Assembly: GCF_002924445.1 (NCBI RefSeq)
Contig: NZ_PIGG01000037.1
Coordinates: forward strand, 62,001 to 126,000
From: Minwuia thermotolerans
GTDB taxonomy: Bacteria > Pseudomonadota > Alphaproteobacteria > Minwuiales > Minwuiaceae
Length of the DNA: 64,000 bases
Reading direction: 5' to 3'
Below, piece after piece: positions 28,075-35,687 of the stretch. How positions within the stretch are numbered: the first letter of the stretch is position 1; every line of letters begins with the position of its first letter. The notes below the pieces were generated by a model. The model searched no databases and was not told the DNA's origin. It worked only from the letters and a program-made list of their open reading frames with translations. A program made the position numbers and the translations under genes.

Positions 28075-28440
28075 ATGATGGAAGAAGGCTTTGTCTCGCC
28101 ATTCCGGGCCGGCTTCGGCTGCCGCTGTCCGCGCTGCGGGGAGGGTCGGCTGTACAGCGGTTTCCTGCAGGTGGCGCGGGCCTGCGACGTCTGCGACCTG
28201 GATTATTCGAAGGTCGATTCGGGCGACGGCCCCGCGGTCTTCATCATCTTCATCATCGGCGCGGTCGCCGCGGCCCTGGCGCTCTGGGTCGAGTTCAGCT
28301 TCGCGCCGCCCGTCTGGGTCCATCCGCTCTACCTGCTGCCGGTCGTGATCGGCGGCTCGCTCATCCTGCTGCGTCCGGCCAAGGCGCTGCTGATCGCGCT
28401 GCAGTTCCGCAACCGGGCGACGCAGGACGTCGATATCTAG
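28075..28440 (+). CDS. DUF983 membrane protein with a zinc-ribbon-like N terminus
   Basis: A 121-residue protein. The N terminus has two Cys pairs (CPRCGEGRLY and CDVCDLDY), a probable zinc ribbon, followed by KVDSGDGPAVFIIFI. Two membrane helices follow, at about 57-78 and 83-102. DUF983 proteins regularly sit between ctaE and surf1 in alphaproteobacteria, which suggests a part in oxidase assembly, but no activity has been established for the family as far as I know. Confidence 0.9.
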   Translation: MMEEGFVSPFRAGFGCRCPRCGEGRLYSGFLQVARACDVCDLDYSKVDSGDGPAVFIIFIIGAVAAALALWVEFSFAPPVWVHPLYLLPVVIGGSLILLRPAKALLIALQFRNRATQDVDI

Positions 28441-28458
28441 AACCGCAGGACAGCCGCG

Positions 28459-29157
28459 TTGCGTTTTCGTCCCTCTCTCTGGCTCACGATCTTTGCCGCC
28501 ATGGCCTTCGCCGTGCTCTGCGGTCTCGGCTACTGGCAGCTGGAGCGGCGCGCCTGGAAGACCGGCCTGATCGAGCAGATCGCCGCCCGCATGGGCCAGC
28601 CTGCACGGCCCCTGCCCCAGGCGATCGCCGATCCGGCCGAATGGCGCTTCCGGCGCGTCGAACTGAGCGGCGTGTTCCGCCATGAGGGCGAGGTCTATCG
28701 CGCCGGCAGGCCGGAAGACGGCGAGATCGGCTACCGCGTCTTCACACCCCTGGTGCGGGACAACGGCCAGGTCGTCATGGTCGAGCGCGGCTGGGTGCCG
28801 GGCCGCTTCCGCGATCCCGCGGCGCGGCCGGGCGAGCCGCCCCGCGGCGAGGTGACGGTGACCGGCGTCCTGCGCCTGCCCGATCCCGACACCATCTTCA
28901 CGCCGGGACCCGACGCGGCGAGCCGCACCTGGTTCGCGGTCGATCCCCCGGCCATGGCCGCGATGTCCGGGCTGGAAGCGCCGGCATGGTACGTGGTCGC
29001 CGAGAACGGCAGCGAATGGCCCCGCGCGGAACGGCCCGACCTCAACCTGCGCAACACCCATCTGAACTACGCGCTGACCTGGTTTTCCCTGGCCGCAGTG
29101 CTGGCGGTCATCTGGCTGATCATGGGTTTCAGGCGCGGACGGGAGGGACGCCGGTGA
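28459..29157 (+). CDS. SURF1-family oxidase assembly protein
   Basis: Assembly factor for heme-copper oxidases, linked to heme a insertion. The 232-residue protein has an N-terminal membrane helix (about 7-24) followed by the family hallmark GLGYWQLERRAWK. A periplasmic domain contains GYRVFTPL and VMVERGWVP, and a second helix lies near the C terminus (TWFSLAAVLAVIWLIMGF). The start is TTG at 28459, after AGGACAGCC. Its stop overlaps the GTG start of the next gene by 4 bp. Confidence 0.94.
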   Translation: MRFRPSLWLTIFAAMAFAVLCGLGYWQLERRAWKTGLIEQIAARMGQPARPLPQAIADPAEWRFRRVELSGVFRHEGEVYRAGRPEDGEIGYRVFTPLVRDNGQVVMVERGWVPGRFRDPAARPGEPPRGEVTVTGVLRLPDPDTIFTPGPDAASRTWFAVDPPAMAAMSGLEAPAWYVVAENGSEWPRAERPDLNLRNTHLNYALTWFSLAAVLAVIWLIMGFRRGREGRR

Positions 29158-30650
29158 ACGGTATGGACGCCTATGCGGCCCTGGTCGCACGTTTCCGCCG
29201 GCGCGGCCGGGTCGAGGACGCGCTCGGCATCCTCTACTGGGACCGGGCGACGCTGATGCCGTCCGGGTCGGCGGAGGGCCGCGCGGACCAGATCGCCGAG
29301 CTCAGCCTGATCGCCCGCGAGATCCTGATCGCGCCGGAAACGGCCGAGCTGCTGGACTGCGCCGAGGCCGACCGGAACCGGCTGGAGAGCTGGCAGGCCC
29401 GGAATCTGGAACTGATGCGCCGCGAATACCTGCTCGCCACCGCCGTGCCCACCGACCTCGTCGAGGCGCTGCAGCGGGCCGGCGCGGCCTCCGAGATGTG
29501 CTGGCGCGAGACGCGGCCCGCCAACGACTTCGCCCGCCAGCAGCCCCATCTGGAGAAGGTCTTCGCCCTGGTGCGCCAGGCCGCGGCGGCGCGGGGCGAG
29601 GCGCTCGGCCTCGCGCCCTATGACGCCCAGCTCGAGCTCTTCGAGCCGGGCCTGAGAGAGGCCACGGTCGCGCCGGTGTTCGAGGATCTGGCCGTCTGGC
29701 TGCCGGACATGATCGATGACATCCTGTCCCGTCAGGCCGAGGCCCCCGAACCGGCGCCGCCGCGCGGCCCCTTTCCCCTCGCCGGCCAGAAAGCGCTGGG
29801 CCAGCGGGTCATGGCGGCGCTCGGCTTCCGCTTCGCGCAGGGCCGGCTGGACGAAAGCGTTCACCCCTTCACCGGCGGCGTGCAGGACGACGTCCGCCTG
29901 ACCACGCGTTACGCGCCCGAGGGCTTCGCCGAGGCGCTGATGGGCATTGTCCACGAAACCGGCCACGCCCTCTACGAACAGGGCCTGCCCGTCGAGTGGC
30001 GGGGCCAGCCGGTTGGCCGCTCCGGCGGCATGGCGCTGCACGAGAGCCAGTCCCTGATCTGCGAGATGCAGCTTTCCCGCGGGCCGGCCTTCCTGCGCTG
30101 GCTCTCGCCCCTTCTGGCGGAAACATTCGGGCCCCAGGCGGCATTCGACCCTGACAATCTGAACCGGCTGGTCACCCGCGTCGCGCGCGGCCTGATCCGC
30201 GTCGACGCCGACGAGGCGACCTATCCGCTGCATATCGTGCTGCGGCACCGTCTGGAGAAGGCGCTGCTGTCGGGCGATCTCGCCGTCGGCGACCTGCCCG
30301 GCGCATGGAACGACGGCATGGCGGAGCTTGTCGGCATCCGCCCGCCCGACGACCGCGACGGCTGCCTGCAGGACATCCACTGGATGGACGGCGCGGTGGG
30401 CTATTTCCCGACCTACACGCTGGGCGCGCTGGCGGCGGCGCAGCTCATGGCGGCGCTCAGGCGCGATGTCGCTGATCTGGACGAACGCGTCGCCGGCGGG
30501 GACTTCGCGGCCTTCACCGGCTGGCTCAGGGAAAAGGTCCACCGCCGCGGTCTTTCCGCGACGACGGAAGAAGTGCTGGCCGACGCCACCGGCGCGCCGC
30601 TCTCGGCGGAGGCGTTCCGGACCCATCTGGCGGCCCGCTATCTCGGCTGA
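29154..30650 (+). CDS. M32-family metallocarboxypeptidase
   Basis: A 498-residue carboxypeptidase of the Taq type. All M32 signatures are present: HPF, DVRLTTRY, the zinc motif HETGH in GIVHETGHALYEQG, HESQS, and GCLQDIHW near the C terminus. It removes C-terminal residues other than Pro from peptides, in the cytoplasm. The GTG at 29154 overlaps the surf1 stop and has GGAGG at good spacing; an ATG at 29163 is the alternative. Translational coupling to the oxidase operon is positional and does not prove a functional link. Confidence 0.93.
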   Translation: MNGMDAYAALVARFRRRGRVEDALGILYWDRATLMPSGSAEGRADQIAELSLIAREILIAPETAELLDCAEADRNRLESWQARNLELMRREYLLATAVPTDLVEALQRAGAASEMCWRETRPANDFARQQPHLEKVFALVRQAAAARGEALGLAPYDAQLELFEPGLREATVAPVFEDLAVWLPDMIDDILSRQAEAPEPAPPRGPFPLAGQKALGQRVMAALGFRFAQGRLDESVHPFTGGVQDDVRLTTRYAPEGFAEALMGIVHETGHALYEQGLPVEWRGQPVGRSGGMALHESQSLICEMQLSRGPAFLRWLSPLLAETFGPQAAFDPDNLNRLVTRVARGLIRVDADEATYPLHIVLRHRLEKALLSGDLAVGDLPGAWNDGMAELVGIRPPDDRDGCLQDIHWMDGAVGYFPTYTLGALAAAQLMAALRRDVADLDERVAGGDFAAFTGWLREKVHRRGLSATTEEVLADATGAPLSAEAFRTHLAARYLG

Positions 30651-30746
30651 GCGCGGGGAACCGGCGGGAAATTTGTATCTTCAAGAAGCCGGATTTCCGC
30701 ACTAGGGTTCGGCCAACGAACAATCGGGCAAGGGGAAGGACACGTC

Positions 30747-31598
30747 ATGCGGCTGATGAGCTTCGAGATCGACGGGAAGACGAGCTTCGGCGCCGTCGAG
30801 GGCGACGCGGTGATCGACCTCTTCCCGCTGCTGGGCCAGAAGTACCACAGCCTGCGCGAGGTGCTCGCCGACGACGCGCTTGGCAAGGCCATCCAGGCCG
30901 GCTCCGAGGGCAAGCCCGATCATGCGCTGAAGGACGTGACCTTCCTGCCCGTCATCCCCGATCCCCGCAAGATCGTCTGCGTCGGCCTGAACTACGAGGA
31001 TCACCGCATCGAGACCGGCCGCGATCCGACCGGCTACCCGGTGCTGTTTCCGCGTTACGCCAACTGCCAGGTCGGGCACGGCCAGGCCATGGTGAAGCCG
31101 CGCAATTCCGACCAGTTCGACTATGAGGGCGAACTCGCCGTGATCATCGGCAAGGCCGGCCGCCATGTCGGCCGCGACGACGCGCTGAAGCACATCGCGG
31201 GCTATGCCTGCTACAATGACGGCTCGGTGCGCGACTGGCAGGCCCACACCCACCAGTTCATGCCGGGCAAGAACTTCACCACCACCGGCGCCTTCGGGCC
31301 CTGGATGGTCACCTCCGACGAGATCCCGGATCCCTCCCGGCTGACGCTGACCACCCGCCTCAACGGCGAGGTCATGCAGCACGCCAATACTGATCAGCTC
31401 ATCTTCAACGTGCCGTTCCTGATCTCCTACATCACCAGCTTCATGGAACTGGAGCCGGGCGACGTCATCGTTTCCGGCACGCCGGGCGGCGTGGGCATGA
31501 AGCGGACGCCCCCTGTGTTCATGAAGGATGGCGATACGGTCGAGGTCGAGATCACCAATGTCGGCGTGCTGATCAACCCGATCGTGAACGAGGCCTGA
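30747..31598 (+). CDS. Fumarylacetoacetate hydrolase family protein
   Basis: A 283-residue FAH-fold enzyme. The catalytic domain starts about residue 70 with IVCVGLNYEDHRIETG. Metal-binding acidic residues lie in DYEGELAVIIGK and downstream in CYNDGSVRDWQ. The GTPGGVGMKRTPPVFMKDGD segment is the usual C-terminal active-site lid. Family members include fumarylpyruvate hydrolases, oxaloacetate decarboxylases and 2-keto-diacid hydratases, so the substrate is open. A ribosome-binding AAGGGGAAGG precedes the ATG. Convergent with an EAL gene, 15 bp apart. Confidence 0.9.
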   Translation: MRLMSFEIDGKTSFGAVEGDAVIDLFPLLGQKYHSLREVLADDALGKAIQAGSEGKPDHALKDVTFLPVIPDPRKIVCVGLNYEDHRIETGRDPTGYPVLFPRYANCQVGHGQAMVKPRNSDQFDYEGELAVIIGKAGRHVGRDDALKHIAGYACYNDGSVRDWQAHTHQFMPGKNFTTTGAFGPWMVTSDEIPDPSRLTLTTRLNGEVMQHANTDQLIFNVPFLISYITSFMELEPGDVIVSGTPGGVGMKRTPPVFMKDGDTVEVEITNVGVLINPIVNEA

Positions 31599-31613
31599 GG
31601 CCGGCCGGGACGG

Positions 31614-33305
31614 CTACTTGGAGGCCGGGAAGGGCGGCGGGCCGCCCAGGCGCGCCATCGCCAGGTCGCGCCATTGCGGCGGCGGCAACGGTCTGGAGAA
31701 GAAGTAGCCCTGCAGGCGGTCGCAGCCATTGGCGACCAGCCAGTCGGCGATCTCCTGCGTCTCGACGCCCTCGGCGACGATGTCCATGCCCAGGTCCTTG
31801 CCGATCTGGATGGTGCGGCGGACCAGAATGGCATCGCGTTCCGAGCTCATGACGTCGCGGACGAAGGACTGGTCGATCTTCAGCGTGTCGGCCGGAATCC
31901 TCTTGAGATAGACCAGCGACGAATAGCCGGTGCCGAAGTCGTCGATGGCGATGCGGACGCCGGTTTCGCGCACGCGCTCCAGGACGGGAACGAGGCGCTC
32001 CAGATCCTCGATGATCGCGGTTTCGGTGATCTCGAGCTCGAGCAGGGCGAGATCGGCGGGATCGTCGCCGAAGGCCTCGCGCAGCATGTCCGGGAAGCGC
32101 GGATCGGTGACGTCGCTGCCGGAGACGTTGACAGAGAACCGCAACGCCGACTGCGGCGCGAATCCGCGAACCTCGAGGACGTGGCGCTTCGCGGTCTCGA
32201 AGCCGAAGCGGGTGAGGTCGAAGATCAGCCGTGATTTTTCCGCCAGCGGGATGAAACGGGCGGGCGAAATGAAGCCGTTTTCCGGATGCGCCCAGCGGAC
32301 AAGCAGTTCGGCGCCCCGGAGCGAACCGTCCACGGCGAATTTCGGCTGCGCGTGGAAGACCAGCAGCCGCCCGTCGATGGCGCCGCGAAGGTCCGACAGC
32401 AGGCGCAGGTTGTCGCGCTGTGCGCCGTCCTGCCCGGAGTCGAACAGATGCACCGACCTGTTCGGGGCCTGACCGGCGCGGGCGATGGCGGCGAAGGACG
32501 CCCGCAGCAATTCCTCCGGCTCATCGCCGTGGTCCGGATAGGTCGCGATGCCGATCTCGCAGTCCACCAGCGCCGGCAGGCCGCCCATGTCCAGCGGATC
32601 GCGCAGCGCCGAGCGCAGATCCTGGCCGACCGCCACCGCGTCCGTTTCCGGCGTGTTGATCAGGAAGCAGAGGAAACGCGCCTGACCGCCGCGCGCCAGG
32701 AAGCCGTCGTCGGGAAGGGCCCCGGCGATGCGCCGCGCGCAGGAGCGCATCAGCGTCTCGTAGGCGTCGACCCCGAACGAGGAATGGATGTCGTCGCCAT
32801 TGGTCAGGCTCAGGTGGATGACGGCGTGCTGGCCGCTGGAGCCGCCCTCCGCCTCCAGGGTCTGGGCGATATGACGCCGGAGCGGTCCGGCGAGCGGCAG
32901 TTCGGTGCTCGCATCGTAATTGGCAAGGCGGAAGCGCTCTTCCCGGCCCCGCAGGACGATGCGGTTGAGCAGGCCGATCACAACGCCGATGGCGCAGAGG
33001 TAGACGCCGCGGAACAGCCAGTTCGAGGCCGGCTGCATCTCGCCCGTGGCGACGTCGAGCGGCATCAGCGGCCCCATGAGGATCATGCCGACGAGACCGG
33101 CGACGAAGCCGCCGAGCTCGTCGTAACGGAAGGCGGCCAGCAGGATCGGGAAGTAGATGACGTGCAGGTGGACGTATTTCGTGCCGCCGTCAGCGTGCAC
33201 CAGCAGCCAGGCCCCGGCAAAGGTCAGGATAATCAGGGGTATCGCGACCCAGTGGCGCCGGAACAGCCGGATCGCTTCGAACGCGGACGCAACGCGGTAA
33301 CTCAT
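31614..33305 (-). CDS. Membrane EAL-domain protein with degenerate GGDEF domain
   Basis: A 563-residue c-di-GMP signalling protein. The N terminus (1-120) has about four membrane helices. A GGDEF-like domain (about 128-290) has GGQAR at 206-210 in place of GGDEF, so cyclase activity is unlikely. The EAL domain (about 300-550) has ELL in place of EAL, but the other catalytic residues are visible: Asn in SVNVSGSD, Glu in ELEITETAI, the Asp pair in IAIDDFGTGYSSL, Lys in LKIDQSF, Glu in AEGVETQE, and QGYFFSRPLP. It is probably a phosphodiesterase. Confidence 0.93.
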   Translation of the reverse strand: MSYRVASAFEAIRLFRRHWVAIPLIILTFAGAWLLVHADGGTKYVHLHVIYFPILLAAFRYDELGGFVAGLVGMILMGPLMPLDVATGEMQPASNWLFRGVYLCAIGVVIGLLNRIVLRGREERFRLANYDASTELPLAGPLRRHIAQTLEAEGGSSGQHAVIHLSLTNGDDIHSSFGVDAYETLMRSCARRIAGALPDDGFLARGGQARFLCFLINTPETDAVAVGQDLRSALRDPLDMGGLPALVDCEIGIATYPDHGDEPEELLRASFAAIARAGQAPNRSVHLFDSGQDGAQRDNLRLLSDLRGAIDGRLLVFHAQPKFAVDGSLRGAELLVRWAHPENGFISPARFIPLAEKSRLIFDLTRFGFETAKRHVLEVRGFAPQSALRFSVNVSGSDVTDPRFPDMLREAFGDDPADLALLELEITETAIIEDLERLVPVLERVRETGVRIAIDDFGTGYSSLVYLKRIPADTLKIDQSFVRDVMSSERDAILVRRTIQIGKDLGMDIVAEGVETQEIADWLVANGCDRLQGYFFSRPLPPPQWRDLAMARLGGPPPFPASK

Positions 33306-33448
33306 GCCCGGACCTTTCGGACCATGCGGTATCCCGTATAGGATGCACGTCAGGGTAATATGGTCCTACATTCAGTCGCGAACCAGCGCCCATGGTTCCC
33401 GCTTGGGCTGCGCCAGACGCATAGCCTGAGTGCCGACCGCATTTTCCG

Positions 33449-34384
33449 TCAGCTGGCGGCGATCAGCAGGCCGGAAACGCTCAGCACGGCGAGGCCGGTG
33501 GTCAGCAGCACAATGGTCGAGGCGCGGGCGACCGCTGCGTCGTACTGGGCCGCAAGCACGTAGATGTTCGCGCCGGTGGGCAGGCTGGCGATGACCACCA
33601 CCAGAAGCGCCAGGTCGGGGGGCAGGTCGAGCACCAGGAAGGCCAGCACCGCCGCCAGCGCCGGATGGACGGCAAGCTTGCAGAGCGTGGCGAAGCCCAC
33701 CTCGGCGCGGCCTTCGGCGATGGGGCGGCCGTAGAGGCTGCCGCCCAGCGCGAACAGGGCGCAGGGGCCGGCGGCGCCGCCCAGCAGGTCGCCGAAGCGT
33801 TCCACCGGTCCCGGCAGCGGCAGGGCCAGAAGGCCCCAGACCACGCCCAGCACCATGCCCAGCATGAAGGGATTGCGCCCGAAGCCCTTCAGCACGTTCA
33901 GCGCCAGCCGCGCGGGGCGGAAGCTGGGCGCCGAGGCGGCCTCCAGGAAACCCATGATCAGGGTGATCAGGATCAGGTTGTCGGCCAGCAGGATCAGGCC
34001 CGCCGGCGCGCCCGCCGCGGGCCCCAGCGCGCCGATCACCAGCGGCACGCCGAGATAGGCGATGTTGGAGAAGGCGGCGCCGCCGGCGACCACGGTGCGT
34101 TCGGCCAGGCTCCGCCCCGGAAAGACGGCGCGGCCCAGCAGCAGGGTGGCGAAGAACAGGATCACCGAGGCCCCGGAATAGGCCGCGACCAGCCGCCAGT
34201 CCGACAGCGCACCCATCGGCGCGCGGGCGAAGATGAAGAACAGCAGCACCGGCAGGGCGAAGTAGTAGACGAAGCGGTTGAGGCCCGCGAGGCCCTCGGC
34301 GCTGAGCACCCGGAAGCGCATCGCCGCGAAGCCGAGCAGGACCAGCGCGAACAGCGGGACGACCGATTCCAGGACCGCGGTCAC
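33449..34384 (-). CDS. AEC-family transporter
   Basis: A 311-residue membrane protein with ten predicted helices in two five-helix halves. The N-terminal motif VVPLFALVLLGFAAMRFRVLS and LNRFVYYFALPVLLF are typical of auxin efflux carrier family proteins, as is GANIYVLAAQYD near the last helices. Bacterial members export organic acids or related metabolites; the substrate is not known here. The GTG start overlaps the stop of the upstream gene by 4 bp (GTGA). It is the last gene of the cyclase operon. Confidence 0.9.
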   Translation of the reverse strand: MTAVLESVVPLFALVLLGFAAMRFRVLSAEGLAGLNRFVYYFALPVLLFFIFARAPMGALSDWRLVAAYSGASVILFFATLLLGRAVFPGRSLAERTVVAGGAAFSNIAYLGVPLVIGALGPAAGAPAGLILLADNLILITLIMGFLEAASAPSFRPARLALNVLKGFGRNPFMLGMVLGVVWGLLALPLPGPVERFGDLLGGAAGPCALFALGGSLYGRPIAEGRAEVGFATLCKLAVHPALAAVLAFLVLDLPPDLALLVVVIASLPTGANIYVLAAQYDAAVARASTIVLLTTGLAVLSVSGLLIAAS

Positions 34385-35253
34385 AGGGCCAGCAGGGCCC
34401 GGAATCCCTCCATCGCGGCGGCATCGGGCGGGCTGCGCCGGCCGCTGGCGCGGTCGAAGAAGCTCATGACGTACTCGACCCGGGCCACGATCTCCCCGTC
34501 GGTCTCGTCGGCGATGATCTGGCCAAAGCGGACCGAGGTCTCGCCGAAGCCGAGCGTCGCCACCCGCACGGAAAGCAGGTCGCCCATGCGCGCGGGCCGG
34601 CCGTGGCGCACCTGGACGGCGGTCATGGCGCCGGCCGCGCCGCGCTGGCCCATCTCGCGGCGATGGCCGCCCAGCGGGACCTGCACCGCCCAGAGCGCGC
34701 GGGTGACGATGTCGAAGATCGCCCGGGGCGACTGCAGTTCGTGCTCGTCGCAGTCGCGCACCTCCACCGTGCCGCGCCAGGCGAGCAGCGCGTGCTCGGG
34801 CGGGTGCGCCGGCGTCCAGGGTTCCGGGATCGGCCGGAGCCGCGCCTCCGCTTCCACCGGCGGCAGGTCCGGCGTTGTCCCATCCACCGACACCCGGCGG
34901 TCGACGTCGTGGATGGCCCAGCTCGTCTCGAAGCGCATGACCGGCGCGTCGTCATGCGGGCGCAGCATGCGGCCCGCCAGCGTCGTTTCCCCGTCAATGT
35001 CCAGCCCGCCTGCGCCCTCGATGAAGGCGGCGTCGCCCGGCGCCAGCTCGCGGCGGAAGTCGATGCGTTCCTTCAGCGGGCGGACGGCAAGGCCCTTCGC
35101 GCGCATCTCGATCGGGTCATGGCCCAGTTCGAAGGCGTGCGCCCGGCGCGCTTCCTCGATGGCGTTGGCGTAGTGCTGGATGTTGACGTGGCCGCCCAGG
35201 CCGCGCTGCCACTGGTTGAACACCCCGCGCCAGTAGACCGCATCCCCGCTCAC
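34381..35253 (-). CDS. Double-hotdog thioesterase-like protein
   Basis: A 290-residue protein that appears to contain two hotdog folds. The first has GGHVNIQHYANAIEEARRA, a variant of the 4HBT GHVN-Y motif. The second has WRGTVEVRDCDEHELQSPRAI. The linker (about 120-160) is Pro-rich. An acyl-CoA thioesterase or related role is likely, but no specific catalytic set could be confirmed. The GTG start overlaps the stop of the preceding thioesterase gene, and its own stop overlaps the AEC start, both as GTGA. Confidence 0.75.
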   Translation of the reverse strand: MSGDAVYWRGVFNQWQRGLGGHVNIQHYANAIEEARRAHAFELGHDPIEMRAKGLAVRPLKERIDFRRELAPGDAAFIEGAGGLDIDGETTLAGRMLRPHDDAPVMRFETSWAIHDVDRRVSVDGTTPDLPPVEAEARLRPIPEPWTPAHPPEHALLAWRGTVEVRDCDEHELQSPRAIFDIVTRALWAVQVPLGGHRREMGQRGAAGAMTAVQVRHGRPARMGDLLSVRVATLGFGETSVRFGQIIADETDGEIVARVEYVMSFFDRASGRRSPPDAAAMEGFRALLAL

Positions 35254-35687
35254 AGGCCGAACGCCTCCTTCGGGGCGACGAAGGTCCGGGCGGCGGCGAG
35301 AATGTCATCGGGCATGATGGTCCGTTTGCGCGCCTCGAGATCGAAGGGGAAGCCCAGCGAATGGGCGTTCAGCGCCAGCACGCCGTCGGTCAGCCGCGTC
35401 ATGCGGTGGGCGGTGTGGACCTGCCGCTCCGTCACTTCCAGGAAGCCGGTCTCGACCATGTACAGATCGCCGGGCCGCAGCTCGCGGCGGAACTTCAGTT
35501 CCATGGAGACGGCGGCGAGGCCGAGCCGGCGCTGCTTTACCACTGCCGGTCCCAGCCCGATCAGCGACAGCATGTGCAGGAAGGCGTCGCTCAGCGCGGC
35601 GTCGTAGAACTGCACGTTCATGTGGCCGAAATGGTCGCACTGCTCGGCGCGGACCACGCCGCGGAACGTCTCCGTCGGTCCGCTCAC
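35250..35687 (-). CDS. 4HBT-family acyl-CoA thioesterase
   Basis: A 145-residue single hotdog protein. AEQCDHFGHMNVQFYDAALSD matches the 4-hydroxybenzoyl-CoA thioesterase motif, with Asp as the likely catalytic residue. FRRELRPGDLYMVETGFLEV and a hydrophobic C-terminal strand complete the domain. The GTG start overlaps the end of the adenylate cyclase gene by 4 bp, and its stop overlaps the double-hotdog start, so all should be translated from one mRNA. The acyl-CoA substrate is unknown. Confidence 0.85.
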   Translation of the reverse strand: MSGPTETFRGVVRAEQCDHFGHMNVQFYDAALSDAFLHMLSLIGLGPAVVKQRRLGLAAVSMELKFRRELRPGDLYMVETGFLEVTERQVHTAHRMTRLTDGVLALNAHSLGFPFDLEARKRTIMPDDILAAARTFVAPKEAFGL

